Shown here: positions 14,101-26,645 of the stretch, in pieces
Layout: every line of letters starts with the position of its first letter
Numbering within the stretch: the first letter of the stretch is position 1
Assembly: GCA_933228675.1 (NCBI GenBank)
Contig: OW121743.1
Location: 97,527,998 to 97,591,997, forward strand
DNA: 64,000 nucleotides
Direction: 5' to 3'
DNA from: Stomorhina lunata
Taxonomy: Eukaryota > Arthropoda > Insecta > Diptera > Rhiniidae
Program-made: the position numbers and the translations under genes
The notes under the pieces: generated by a model
What the model was told of the DNA's origin: nothing
Database searches by the model: none
Seen by the model: only the letters and a program-made list of their open reading frames with translations

Positions 14101-16165
14101 TGTTAATTTTTTTTATAATTGTGAATTTTCGAAAAATTTCCTATAAATAGTTAATTTTCGAAAAATTTCCTATAAATAGTCAATTTTCGAAAAATTTCCT
14201 ATAAATAGTCAATTTTCGGAAAATTTCCCATAAATAGTCAATTTTCGAAAAATTTCCTATAAATAGTCAATTTTCGAAAAATTTCCTAAAAAAAGTCGAA
14301 AAATTTCCTATAAATAGTCAATTTTCGAAAAATTTTTCTATAAATAGTAAAATTTCGAAAAATTTCCTATAAATAGTAAATTTTCGAAAAATTTCCTATA
14401 AATAGTAAATTTTCGAAAAATTTCCTATAAATAGTCAATTTTCGAAAAATTTCCTATAAATAGTCAATTTTCGAAAAATTTCCTATAAATAGTAAATTTT
14501 TGAAAAATTTCCTGTAAATAGTCAATTTTCGAAAAATTTTCTATAAATAGTCAATTTTCGAAAAATTTCTTATAAATAGTCAATTTTTGAAAAATTTCCT
14601 ATAAATATTAAATTTTGAAAAATTTCCTATAAATAGTCAATTTTTGAAAAATTTCCTATAAATAGTAAATTTTGAAAAATTTTCTATGAATAGTAAATTT
14701 TCGAAAAATTTCCTATAAATAGTCAATTTTCGAAAAATTTCCTATAAATAGTCAATTTTCGGAAAATTTCCCATAAATAGTCAATTTTCGAAAAATTTCC
14801 TATAAATAGTCAATTTTCGAAAAATTTCCTATAAATAGTCAATTTTCGAAAAATTTCCTAGAAATTGTCAATTTTCGAAAAATTTCCTAAAAAAAAGTCG
14901 AAAAATTTCCTATAAATAGTCAATTTTCGAAAAATTTCCTATAAATAGTAAATTTTCGAAAAATTTCCTATAAATAGTAAATTTTCGAAAAATTTCCTAA
15001 AAATAGTAAATTTTCGAAAAATTTCCTATAAATAGTAAATTTTCTAAAAATTTCCTATAAATAGTAAATTTTCGAAAAATTTCCTATAAATAGTCAATTT
15101 TCAAAAAATTTCCTATAAATAGTCAATTTTCGAAAAATTTCCTATAAATAGTCAATTTTCGAAAAATTTCCTATAAATAGTCAATTTTCGAAAAATTTCC
15201 TAGAAATTGTCAATTTTCGAAAAATTTCCTAAAAAAAAGTCGAAAAACTTCCTATAAATAGTCAATTTTCGAAAAATTTCCTATAAATAGTAAATTTTCG
15301 AAAAATTTCCTATAAATAGTAAATTTTCGAAAAATTTCCTAAAAATAGTAAATTTTCGAAAAATTTCCTATAAATAGTAAATTTTCTAAAAATTTCCTAT
15401 AAATAGTAAATTTTCGAAAAATTTCCTATAAATAGTCAATTTTCGAAAAATTTCCTATAAATAGTCAATTTTCGAAAAATTTCCTATAAATAGTCAATTT
15501 TCGAAAAATTTCCTAGAAATTGTAAATTTTCGAAAAATTTCCTAAAATAAGTCGATTTTCGAAAAATTTCCTATAAATAGTCAATTTTTGAAGAATTTCC
15601 TATAAATAGTCAATTTTCGAAAAATTTCCTATAAATAGACAATTTTCGAAAAATTTCCTATAAATAGTCAATTATCGAAAAATTTCCTATAATAGTCAAT
15701 TTTCGAAAAATTTCCTATAAATAGTCAATTTTAGATAAATTTCCTATACATAGTCAATTTTCAAAAAATTTCTTATAAATATTCACTTTTCAAAAAATTT
15801 CCTATAAATAGTCAATTTTTGAAAAATTTCCTATAAATAGTCAATTTTCGAAAAATTTCCTGTAAATAGTCAATGTTCGAAAAATATCCTATAAATAGTC
15901 AATTTTCGAAAAATTTCCTATAGATAGTCAATATTCGAAAAATATCCTATAAATAGTCAATTTTCGAAAAATTTCCTATAAATAGTAAACTTTCGAAAAG
16001 TCTCCTTATATAGCAAATTTTTTTAAAAATTTCCTATAAAAAGTAAATTTTTAAAAAAATTTCCTATAAATAGTAAATTTTTGAAAAATTTTCTGTAAAT
16101 AGTCAATTTTTGAAAATTTTCCTATAAATAGTCAATTTTTTTAAATTTCCTATAAATAGTAGATT
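14101..16165. repeat. 29-bp satellite array with higher-order repeat structure
   Basis: Monomers are CCTATAAATAGTCAATTTTC plus GAAAAATTT, with GTAAA variants. A 23-nt truncated monomer (CCTAAAAAAAAGTCGAAAAA plus TTT) begins at 14886 and again at 15228, 342 bp later, which equals 11 x 29 + 23. The variant monomers between the two follow the same order, so 342 bp is a higher-order unit. A related variant begins at 15541, 313 bp on, one monomer fewer. The array decays after about 15990. Confidence 0.92.
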
Positions 16166-17374
16166 TGCGAATTTTTTAGTTTTGAATATTCATGACTATA
16201 GACAAAGTTCTTCCGGATTTCTGAAATTTGGTTTTGAAATAGTGTTCTTTAAAGTTCGTCTGTCCCCATCATTTTCACATTTACAACTTGTTGTATTTTC
16301 TACTTTACTTTAATAGTTCATGAAGTGGAAAACAAAACTAACAAATCCATTAGTAATTTATTCCTATTTTTTGCTTTATTATTTTTGTTCTTTATCACTT
16401 TTATTTCCATATAATATATGTAAATTATTTTGTGCTCATTCATAAACTAAAGTCCTCACATATGTACAATACATAAGTATTTATGGTCTCTATATGATGT
16501 AATATGTAAAAATGCATGCGGGTAAAATACATTTACTTGAATATTTCCGACTTAATACACAAATAAGAGCATACATCTAGGAGTAAAAAAAGTGTAAAAC
16601 TTATTATCACTATAAAGATTATATTTTCTTCTAAAAAAAAAACCTGAACAATTTAAATGATAATTCACAATAAATTTAAAGCAGTTTTTTGTAATATAAA
16701 AATGTTTAAACATATGTAAAGTATTTATAATAGTAAAAGTAGTAAAATAACTTTAATATGAAATTTAATAATAAAACTATTTCCTGTTCTATCCCCCTGA
16801 TTGGTTTTTGTTTCTCTATAGAATTTAATCAAATATTTGTTCTACGCCCCTTTGATTTTGTTTAGTTGAAAATTGCTTTTATTGATAAAAACTTTGAACA
16901 AATTCAAGCTGTTCACTTTGTGGAAAACCAATTTATCATTTCTAACTATATATTACTTTTATTTATCACATTTGTCTCTATATTTTTTTCCTCCCGATAA
17001 CAATCACTATTAGCCACTGTTTGTTTAGGGATTTTTGTGACCAAATATCCATGTATGTATGTTTGTTTTAATATATGAAAAATGTGTTAACTGATATTTA
17101 TGAATATGAAATAATATATCAATAAAAACAATTTGACATTTTAGTGTAAAGTGATTTATTAGTTCATAAAATAACAGCTCCTGCTGTTGATTAAATTAAA
17201 GAGTTAGAAAAAAGTCAAATAACAATTATTTCAGTATAACTAATATTATTAAAAATATAAATCAAAAAATACGGATTTGTGAAAAAAAAATATTAAAATG
17301 CTTGAAATAAAGATACTTTTAAATTTTGTTATGACATTGTTTAGGTGGTATTTATATTTTATAGAATAAAAATT
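16166..17374. other. AT-rich spacer
   Basis: Single-copy sequence between two arrays. Nothing coding or mobile is recognised. It has a fly-like intronic texture, with CATATGTACA, TATGTATGTATG and similar words. Confidence 0.5.
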
Positions 17375-18295
17375 TTATATTGAAAATATTTCTATAGAAA
17401 ATATGTTATTATGAAAATTCTTATATAGAAAAAATTTTATAATAAAAATTTTTCTGTAAAAAAAAATTTTGTATAGAAAAAATTTTATTTATAAAATTAT
17501 TTCTATACAAAATTTTTTTTTATAACAAAAATTTTGCTATAGAAAAAATTTTGCAATAAAAATTTTTCTAAAGAAAAAAAATTTATTATAAAAATTTTAT
17601 AATGATCATTTTTCTATAGATACAATTTAATAACGAAAATGTTTCTATAGAAAAACCTGTATAATTTAAATTGTTTCTAAAAAATTTTAAAATTAAAATT
17701 TTTCTATAGAAAAAATTTTATAATAAAAATGTTTGTATAGAAAAAATTTTATAACAAAAATTTTGGTATTGAAAAAATTTTGCAATAAAAATTTTTCTAT
17801 AGAAAAAATTTTATAAGAAAAATTTTTCTATAGGAAAAATTTTACAATTACAATTTTTCTATAGATACAATTTTATAACGAAAATTGTTTCTAAAATATT
17901 TTAAAATTAAAATTTGTCTATAGAAAAAATTTTCTAATAAAAATTTTTGTCTAGAAAAAATTTTATAACAAAAATTTTACTATTGAAAAAATTTTATAAC
18001 AAAAATTTTACTATTGAAAAAATTTTGCTATAAAAACTTTTCTATAGAAGAAATTTTATAAGAAAAATTTTTCTATAGGAAAAATTTTACAATGGCAATT
18101 TTTCTATAGATACAATTTTATAATATATTTAGAAAAAATTTTAAATATAACAAAAATTTTGCTATGGAAGAAATTTGGCAACAACAATTTTTCTATAGAA
18201 AAAAATTTTATAATAAAAATTTTCTATAGGAAAAATTGTGATTGTAATTTTTCTATAGAAAAAATTTTATAATGAAAATTTTTCTATAGGAAAAC
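17375..18295. repeat. degenerate 29-31-bp satellite, TTATAAYRAAAA type
   Basis: Units read CTATAG, A5-6, TTTTATAA, variable YR, A4-5, T4-5. The variable linker (ATAACA, ATAACG, ATAATA) is the reverse complement of the CGTTAT-type linker of the 4545-7165 array, so this part runs in the opposite sense. It is rather degenerate and ends where the orientation flips near 18295. Confidence 0.85.
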
Positions 18296-19075
18296 TTTCT
18301 ATTAATTTTTTCTACAGAAAAACTTTTACTATCAAATTTTTTTATAGAAAAGTGTTCATTTTATTTTTTTTTATAAAAAAATTATGTAGAAAAATTATCT
18401 TTAAAAAATTTTTTCTATAGAAAAATTTTCATTAGAAAATTTTATCTATAGAAAAGTTTTCATTAAAAAATTTTTTCTATAGAAATATTTTCATTAGAAA
18501 TTTTTTTCTATAGAAAAATTTTCATTAGAAAATTTGTTCTATAAAAAAATCTTCATAAGAAAATATTTTCTATAGAAAAATTTTCGTTAGAAAATTTTTT
18601 CTATAGAAAACTTTTTATTAGAAAATTTTTTCTATAGAAAACTTTTTATTAGAAAATTTTTTCTATAGAAAACTTTTTATTAGAAAATTATTTCTATAGA
18701 AAAATTTTCATTAGAAAATTTCTATAGAAAAAATTTCTATAGAAAAAATTACATTAGAAAATTTTTTCTATCGAAAAAATTACAATAGAAATTTTTTTCT
18801 ATAGAAATATTTTCATTAGAAAATTTTTTCTATAGAAAAATTTTCATTAGAAAATTTTTTCTATAGAAAAATTTTTATTAGAAAATAATTTTTATAGAAA
18901 AATTTTTATTAGAAAATATTTTTTATAGAAAAATTTTCATTAGAAATGTTTTCTATAGTAAAATTTTTATTAGAAAATTTTTTTCTATAGAAAAATTTTT
19001 ATTAGAAAATATTTTTTATAGAAAAATTTTCAATAGAAAATATTTTCTATAGAAAAATTTTCATTAGAAAATTTT
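18296..19075. repeat. 31-bp satellite array, linkers CTATAG and CATTAG
   Basis: The unit is CTATAG, A5, T4, CATTAG, A4, T6 (31 bp), with TATTAG as a frequent variant. It abuts the preceding degenerate array directly, and its asymmetry (linker after T4) is of the forward type seen at 4545-7165. It is well ordered between 18400 and 19070. Confidence 0.9.
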
Positions 19076-20279
19076 TTGGTAACATAATTTTGAAGTACAT
19101 ACTTTTAAAAATAATTTCATAAACATACAAAATAAACGCACATAACGTAAAGTTTTAAATTAATAATAATTTCCATGACAAAAGCTTTAAAATGTGTATA
19201 TTAACAAATTGTTTACAGTTTAAAACTAATTTTGTGAACAATTTAGAAAAGTTCTATTTAACTGAAACAAATTAAAAAAAACTTTTCAAATGAATTGAAA
19301 ACATTTACTAAAAATTGTATGAATAGCAAAAGTATTTAAGTATAAAAATAACTTTTATGGTAAATATTTTGGACATTGAATTGTATTGTGGTATAATTTC
19401 ATTTTATTACCTTTTTCAATTCTCTTGTATGTCTGCATTAATGTTGTATTAGTCTCTTATTTGGTTAAATTCATGGTAAATTTTTATTTGATTTTAGGTA
19501 CGAAATACACAAAAGTCAGTTTAGCGTAAAGATACCCAAATCAAATAAAAGAAGACGACTGTTGGAGAAACACACAAAAAAATAGGGACAAATGAAATAA
19601 TAGACAATACATACAATATAACTGAAGCTTAAAAAAATGGTCATAAAATGAGAAAAGCCCATGACAAATACAATTTTGGGCATACACATCAACACACTAA
19701 CACACACCTTTTAAGGTTTAGGGATTGAAAAGCCATGAATTAATTCGATACTATAAAGAGACATTATATAGACTCACTTTGGGTTAAACGAGAAAGCGAA
19801 CGCTTTTCATTGTTGAAAAAATTTTGACTTTATTATACTTAGAACCACAGAAGTTCTTCAAAGTATCTTACATGCTTTTGCTTTTGAAATTTGTGTATTC
19901 AATTTTGAAAGCAAAAACATGTAAGATACTTTGAAGATTTTTTTTATAAAGCTTTAGGTGAATAAATGTACTTTTTTTAGATAACAAAAGGTTGGTAAAA
20001 ATTTATTTTAAAAAATTTCACTTAAGACACTTTGCAGAACAGTAGACTGTACTAAATTATAGGCAGATATTTATGCTACGTTAAAAAAAAACTGTAACAA
20101 ACGAAATGGTATTTATTGTTATAAACGTTATTTTTCCTTTTTTATTTACAAATAAAATGTCTATATAGCAGTTCATTTATTGGCTTTGAATTGCAGACAA
20201 TGCGGCACAGTGCTGCCAATCCATACATTATTTGGACAAAAATGTTCAAAAATATTTGTTATAGAGAAAGTTCTCATAT
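19076..20279. other. AT-rich spacer containing a strong hairpin
   Basis: No gene is recognised. The small minus-strand frame at 19516-19707 is Cys/Phe/Ile-rich, has no domain, and is probably chance. The notable content is the inverted repeat at 19856-19936. Confidence 0.5.
19856..19936. repeat. long-arm inverted repeat (hairpin), 29-bp arms
   Basis: The arm at 19856-19884 (CTTCAAAGTATCTTACATGC then TTTTGCTTT) is complementary to 19908-19936 at 28 of 29 positions, with a 23-nt spacer. The spacer itself has further imperfect pairing (AAATT against AATTT). A transcript would fold into an 81-nt stem-loop of pre-miRNA size. A palindromic MITE relic is the main alternative. No such arms occur elsewhere in the unique spacers I read. 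Confidence 0.85.
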
Positions 20280-20771
20280 GAAAATATTGCTAATGAAAAA
20301 ATGTTATTTTTTTCTTCACAGTTGGGAAATTTTTTTTTCGTAGAAAAATCTTAAAGATACAAATTTATTTTCGAAATAAATTTTTTTACACGAAACTTTT
20401 TTTATAGTAAAAGTTTTATAACAAAAATTTTTCTATAGAAAAAATTGAATAACGAAAATTTTTCTATAGAAAAAATTGTATAACGAAAATCGTCTATAGA
20501 AAAAATTTAATAACAAAAATTTTTCTATAGAAAAAATTTTATAACGAAAATTTTTCTAAAGAAATAATTTAATAAGGAAAATTTTTCTATAGAAAAAATT
20601 TATAATGAAAATTTTTCTATAGAAAAAAATTTATAACGAAATTTTTTTAACAAAAATTTTTCTATAAATTTCTCTAAATTTTATAACGAAATTTTTTCTA
20701 TAAAAGAAAAATTTTATAACGAAACTTTTTCTACAGAAAAAATTTTATAACGAAAATTTTTCAATAGAAAA
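20280..20771. repeat. satellite array, CTATAG + ATAACG linker type
   Basis: Short array of CTATAG, A5-6, TTTTATAACG, A4, T5 units, period about 29-31. It is interrupted at 20772 by the hammerhead-type dispersed repeat and resumes at about 20919 with the related TTAACG form. Confidence 0.88.
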
Positions 20772-20918
20772 AAGAGATGGCTTAACCAACCATCGAAAAG
20801 CGTCGAGGAATTTGGTTTCTCCGCAAACATTTTTTGGCTTTTTATCAATAAATTGATCTGTTATATTAATAAATAAATGTAACAGGTTTGGGATCAAATG
20901 CAAATACACTTCTTTTTG
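20772..20918 (+). mobile_element. Penelope-like/retrozyme repeat, copy 1, 5'-truncated hammerhead
   Basis: This copy matches the repeats at 32328 and 43380 from AAGAGATGG onward. The upstream half (CTGTCTAAATTGG through CTG) is missing and satellite sequence joins directly, so the hammerhead stem I 5' strand and half of the CUGANGA box are lost. Stem II (GATGG at 20776-20780 with CCATC) and GAAA remain, but the cleavage-side sequence reads AAGCGTC, not ACGCGTC. The 3' part holds the hairpin GTTATATTAATAAATAAATG and the tail TTTGGGATCAAATGCAAATA. A ribozyme here should be inactive. Confidence 0.85.
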
Positions 20919-22985
20919 AAAAATTTTTCTATAGAAAAAATTTTATAACCAAAATTTTATTAAAAAATTATACAACAACAATTTTACTTTTCCCAATTTT
21001 TTTATATAATAAATTTTGTAACGAAATATTTTTATTCAAAAAATTTTAAAACAAAAAATGTTCATGATAAAATTTTTTCTATAAAAAAATTTATATTGGG
21101 AATTTTTCTATAAAAATGTTCTATATAAAGATATACAAAAAAATGTTAAAAAGAAAATTTTTCTATAGAAAAAATTTAATAACGAAAATTTTTTAACAAA
21201 ATTTTTTCTATAGAAAAAATTTCTTAACGAAAATTTTTCTATAGAAAAAATGTTTTTACGAAAATTTTTCTATAGAAAAAATTTTTAACGAAAATTTTTC
21301 CATAGAAACAATTTTTTAACGAAAATTTTTCTATGGAAAAAATTTTTTAACGAAAATTTTTCTACAGAAAAAATTTTTTAACGAAAATATTTCTATAGAA
21401 AAAAATTTTTAACTAAAATTTTTGTATAGAAAAAATTTTTTAACGAAAATTTTTCTATAGAAAAAATTTTTTAACGAAAAGTTTTCTAAAGAAAAAATTT
21501 TGAATAAAAATATTTCTATAGAAAAAATTTTTTAACGAAAATTTTTCTATAGAAAAAAATTTTTAACTAAAACTTTTCTATAGAAAAAAATTTTTAACTA
21601 AAATTTTTCTATAGAAAAAAATTTTTAACGAAAATTTTTCTAAAGCAAAAATTTTTTAAGGAAAATTTTTCTATAGAAAAAATTTGTTAACGAAAATTTT
21701 TCTATAGAAAAAATTTGGTAACAAAAATTTTTCTATAGAAAAAATTTTTTAACGAAAATTTTTCTATAGAAATAATATTATAACGAAAATGGTTCTATAG
21801 AAAAAATTTTTTAATGAAAATTTTCTACAAGATAAAAATTTTTTGTAGAAAAATTGTGTTTTGAAAATTTTTCTATAGAAACATTTTATATCAAATATTT
21901 TTGTATAGAAAAAAAAATTAGATCGAAAATTTTTCGGTAGAAAAAATTTCATAAAGAAAATATTTCTAAAATTAAATAAAAGAAATTTATCTATAGAAAA
22001 AATTTTATATCGAAAATTGTTATATCTAAATTTATATCTAAAATAATTTAATAGAAAAAAATTTATATGGGAAATTTTGCTATGGAAAAAATTTTATAAC
22101 AAATGTTTTTCTATAGCAAAAATTTTTTTATCAAAAAACTGCTAAACTTTTATACTACAAAATTTTTAACACAAATTTGTTTCGATAAAAAATTTTTGAT
22201 TCAAAATTTTGATATCGACAAATTTTCGATATAAAATTTTTTTGATATAAAATTTATTCTGTAGAAAAATTTTCGATATATATATTTATCTATAGAAAAT
22301 TTTTCAATAAAAAATTTCTATATAATTTTTTTTTAATTTTCAATGTAAAATTTTTCTAAACAAATACTTTTTATATAAAATATTTTTTAAAGAAAAATTT
22401 TCGATATAAAATTTTTTCTTAAAAAAGATATTTGTTATCAAATTTTTTTTCACAGAAAAATTTCTAATGTATAATTTTTTTCTATAAAAAATTATGATAC
22501 AAATTTTTTTCTATTTAAAAACTTTCGATACAAATTTGCTTTTTAAAGGAAAATTTGTGTTAGAAAATTTGTTCTAAAAAAAAAATTTTATATCGGAAAT
22601 TCTAAATCCATAGAAAAAATATGTCCAAAAAATAAATAATATCGAACATGTTTCTACAGAAAAATTTTGTGTAAAAAAGTTTCTATATAAAAAGCTATGC
22701 ATTAAAAATTTTGGTTATAAAATTGTTTCTATAGAAACAATTTCATTCTAAAATTTTTTCTATAGAAAAATTTTTGTTACAAAATTTTTTGTATGGAAAA
22801 ATTTTCGTTATAAAATTTTATCTATAGAAAAACATTTTTCTATAAAAAAAGTTTTGTATCAAAAACTTTTAGACGAAGATTTTTATTTTCTAAAGGAAAA
22901 TATTCATTATTAAATTTTTTATAGAAAAATTTTCGTTATAAAAATTTTTCCTTACAAAAATTTAGATAAGTTTTCGATATATTTT
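20919..22985. repeat. 31-bp satellite array, linkers CTATAG and TTAACG
   Basis: The regular part (about 21150-21800) reads CTATAG, A6, T6, AACG, A4, T5 (31 bp). TTAACG followed by A-run is the reverse complement of the CGTTAA/CGTTAY arrangement at 4545-7165, so the array is in opposite polarity. From about 22190 the units become CGATAT-containing and degenerate, with mixed polarity. The minus frame at 21764-21952 encodes only repeat peptide. Confidence 0.9.
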
Positions 22986-24399
22986 GTTTTTGTTTTTCTT
23001 TACATGAGTATTTTTTCTCTATAAAAAATACATATTATTTTCAATTTTTCCCTTATCTCATTTCTGCACCAGCTCCTCCCATTGTGCAGTTGTCTTTTTT
23101 ATTAAAGACATTTCAGCAACAAATGAACAGAACACAGATTGTATGCAAACAAATTATTTAAAGAGATACAGGACAAAATATATAAAAAATTTTTTATTCT
23201 TAACTCACACAAACGTAATCATTGACGTCTAATAGACAATTTCCGCTACATTAAATTAAGATGAAATAACTGCCGGTCCAACGGCTGACCGACAAAAAGA
23301 ACAAGTGGTCAACAGAATGAAACCGATGCCATAGAAACGCAACATAAAAGGACAAAAGATAAAAGTTCTTACTTAAGGAGACAAAAGAATGTGGAATAAA
23401 AAATTTACCCCTCTAAGAATATTAATTTGTGGCTCAAATATTTTTTTTTTTTTTTGTTATATAGGAAAAATTTTTAAAAGAAGGTTTTTTTAAGGTGATT
23501 AAATTTGATGATACTTAAATTAGAAATTCAAATTAGTTAAAAAGTAAAAGAGATTTAAAGAGAAAGTAGAAGGTAAATATTTAATATTTTCTAAATATTT
23601 TAAACATGAAATTTATCAAAATTTTGAATCCCTTTTATTTTAAAACAAATAAATTAAAAGACTTTAAGAACTTTTGTATAGCTCTTCCTAAAAATCTTAA
23701 TTTAATACAACAATCCAAAGTTAAATCAAACTATATCTAACAAACCATTCAAATGATAAATGATAAACTTTACTTAAATCTGTTCGCATAAATTATATCC
23801 TAGACCACAATAACTGTCTCCATAAATATGTAAATCACTCCTTGTTGAAGCTTTCGCATTATAGAAACTTAAGACCTAACAATATCCACCCTCCTCCAAC
23901 TTTAATCTGATTTAGTTCGTTAAACTCTGACCGTTATCAAACATCAGTAACGCATTAACACTTGTTCGTTTCTGCCCCCCTCTTAACTCATCAAACATAA
24001 ATATAGAAAATCTTTTAATAAAATATTCAAATGTCTTAACATTTGTGTGTTTTAAGGGATTTATTATAATTTTTTTTGCGTTTCTTTTAACAATTTACAT
24101 TAAAATAGACAATTCTTCGAATTTTCTAATGTCAAATGTCACGTGCTTGATAGAGCATAACTAATGCCTGGGAAGACTTTTGTCTCCAAATTATATTTGA
24201 GTCTGAAATATAAATATTTATTTACTTAAACGAAAAAAATGCGATAGAAATCTTATGGTCAGAAGGTGTAACTAAGTAGATTTGTATATCAGTTTGGCCT
24301 AAAACGCAGTATTGAATGCTTGAACGGGTTTCAATGACAGATTTTTAATTAAATCAAAAAACTTTTTGATCAAAAGAATTGCTTGTATAATTTCAATAT
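22986..24399. other. AT-rich spacer with a GC-richer patch
   Basis: Single-copy DNA. The segment 23267-23330 (ACTGCCGGTCCAACGGCTGA and following) and 23820-23990 are less AT-rich than the rest, and could be conserved noncoding sequence or an old element. No open frame or domain supports a gene. Confidence 0.45.
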
Positions 24400-26645
24400 A
24401 AAGAATTGTTCTAAAAAGAAAAAATTTATTTTGTCAAAAAAAATTTTCGGTCAAAAAATTAAACACCAAACATTTTTTATAAAAAAATTGTATATCTAAA
24501 ACTTTCTATAGAAAAATTATGTAAAGAAAAATTTTATTCTGAAACTTTCTAAAGAAAAAATTTATTCGACAATTTTCTATATAAAAATTTTGTATCAAAA
24601 ATTTTCTATACAAAAATCTATTATCGCAAATTTTCTATAAAAAATTTTGTATCGAAAATTTTTTGCATGAAAAACTTTTGTTTCGAAAATTTTGAATTTT
24701 CTATAAAAAAAATTTTGTATCGCATATTCTATATAGAAAAATACTGAAAAATTTCTATAGATAATTTTCGATACAAAATTTTTCTTTGGGAAAAATTTTA
24801 TATCAAAAATTTTCTATAGAAAAATTTTATATTCGAAATCGTCTATAAAAAAAATGTATATCAAAAATTTTCTCTAGAAAAATTTTATATCGAAAATTTT
24901 TCATAAAAAAATTTTTTATAGAAAAATTTTATGTCGAAAATTTTATAACGAAAAATTTTATATTGAAAATTTTTTATAGGAAAATTTCATATCGAAAATT
25001 TTCTATAGAAAAATTTGATATCGAAAATTTTTATACAAAAATTTTATTTCGAAAATTCCCTATAGATAAATTTTTTAACAAAAATTTTTTATAGAACAAT
25101 TTTATATCTCAAATTTTATATATTTTTATTAAAAATTTTGTATGTTATTTTTTGGTAAAATTTTATATCAAACATTTTTTATAGAAGATTTTAATATCAA
25201 AAATTTTACGTCGAAAATTTTTAATGGAAAAATTTTACATCGAAAATTTTTTATAAAAAATTTTGTATAGAAAAATTTTATATAGAAAATCGAAAATTAT
25301 ATATAGAAAACTTGTATATCCAAAATTTTCTATAGAAAAAAATATTTTAACAAAAATTTTATAGAAACATTTTATATTGAAAATTATCTAAAAAAAAATT
25401 TTATTTAAAGAATATTGTATCGAAAATTTTTTATGGAAAAACTTTGTATTGAAAATTTTTTAAACAAAAAGTTTTGATCGAAAATTTTCTGTACAAAAAT
25501 TTTATATCAGAAATTTTCTATAGCAAAATCTTATATCGAAAATTTTTATATCGAAACTTTTCTATATAAAATTTTTATATCGAAACTTTTCTATAAAAAA
25601 TTTTTATAAAAAATTTTCTATAAAAAATTTTTATATCGAAACTTTTCTATAGAAATATTTTTATATCAAAAATTTTCTATATAAAATTTTTATATCGAAA
25701 CTTTTCTATAGAAAATTTTTATATCCAAAATGTTCTATAGAAAATTTTTATATCGAAAATTTTCTATAGAAAATTTTTATATCGAAACTTTTCTATAGAA
25801 AATTTTTATATCCAAAATGTTCTATAGAAAATTTTTATATCCAAAATGTTCTATAGAAAATTTTTATATCGAAAATTTTCTATAGAAAATTTTTATATCG
25901 AAAATTTTCTATAGAAAATTTTTATATCGAAAATTTTCTATAGAAAATTTTTATATCGAAGATTTTCTATAGAAAATTTTTATATCGAAAATTTTCTATA
26001 GAAAATTTTTATATCGAAAATTTTCTATAGAAAATTTTTATATCGAAAATTTTCTATAGAAAATTTTTGTATCGAAAATTTTCTATAGCAAATTTTTATA
26101 TCGAAAATTTTCTATAGAAAATTTTTGTATCGAAAATTTTCTATAGAAAATTTTTGTATCGAAAATTTTCTATAGAAAATTTTTGTATGGAAAATTTTCT
26201 ATAGAAAATTTTTGTATCAAAAATTTTCTATAGAAAATTTTTATATCGAAAATTTTCTATAAAAAATTTTTATATCGAAAATTTTCTATTTTGTATAGAA
26301 AAAATTTTTATAAAAAAATTTTGAATCAAAAATTTTTTATAAAAAAATTTTGAATCGAAAATTTTTTGTAAAAAAATTTTGTATCGAAAATTTTTTAAAA
26401 TGATTTTGTATCAAAAATTTTCTAAAGAAAAATTTTGTATCGAAAATTTTCTAAAGAAAAATTTAGTATCGAAAATTTTGTTTAGAAAAATTGTACATCG
26501 AAAAATTTGTATAGAAAAATTTTATATCTAAGATTTTGTATAGAAAAATTTTATATCGAAGATTTTTTATAGAATAATTTTATATTGAAAATTTTCTCTA
26601 GAAAAATTTTATATTAAATTTCAAAAATTGTTTGAAGGAAATTTT
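24400..26645. repeat. 29-bp satellite array, linkers CTATAG and ATATCG
   Basis: The unit is CTATAG, A4, T5, ATATCG, A4, T4 (29 bp). It is degenerate at 24400-25540 and regular at 25560-26280. In the regular part a two-monomer pattern (ATATCGAAACTTTT alternating with ATATCCAAAATGTT) recurs at 25680-25870, a small higher-order motif. A GTATCG variant cluster lies at 26060-26220. Confidence 0.93.
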
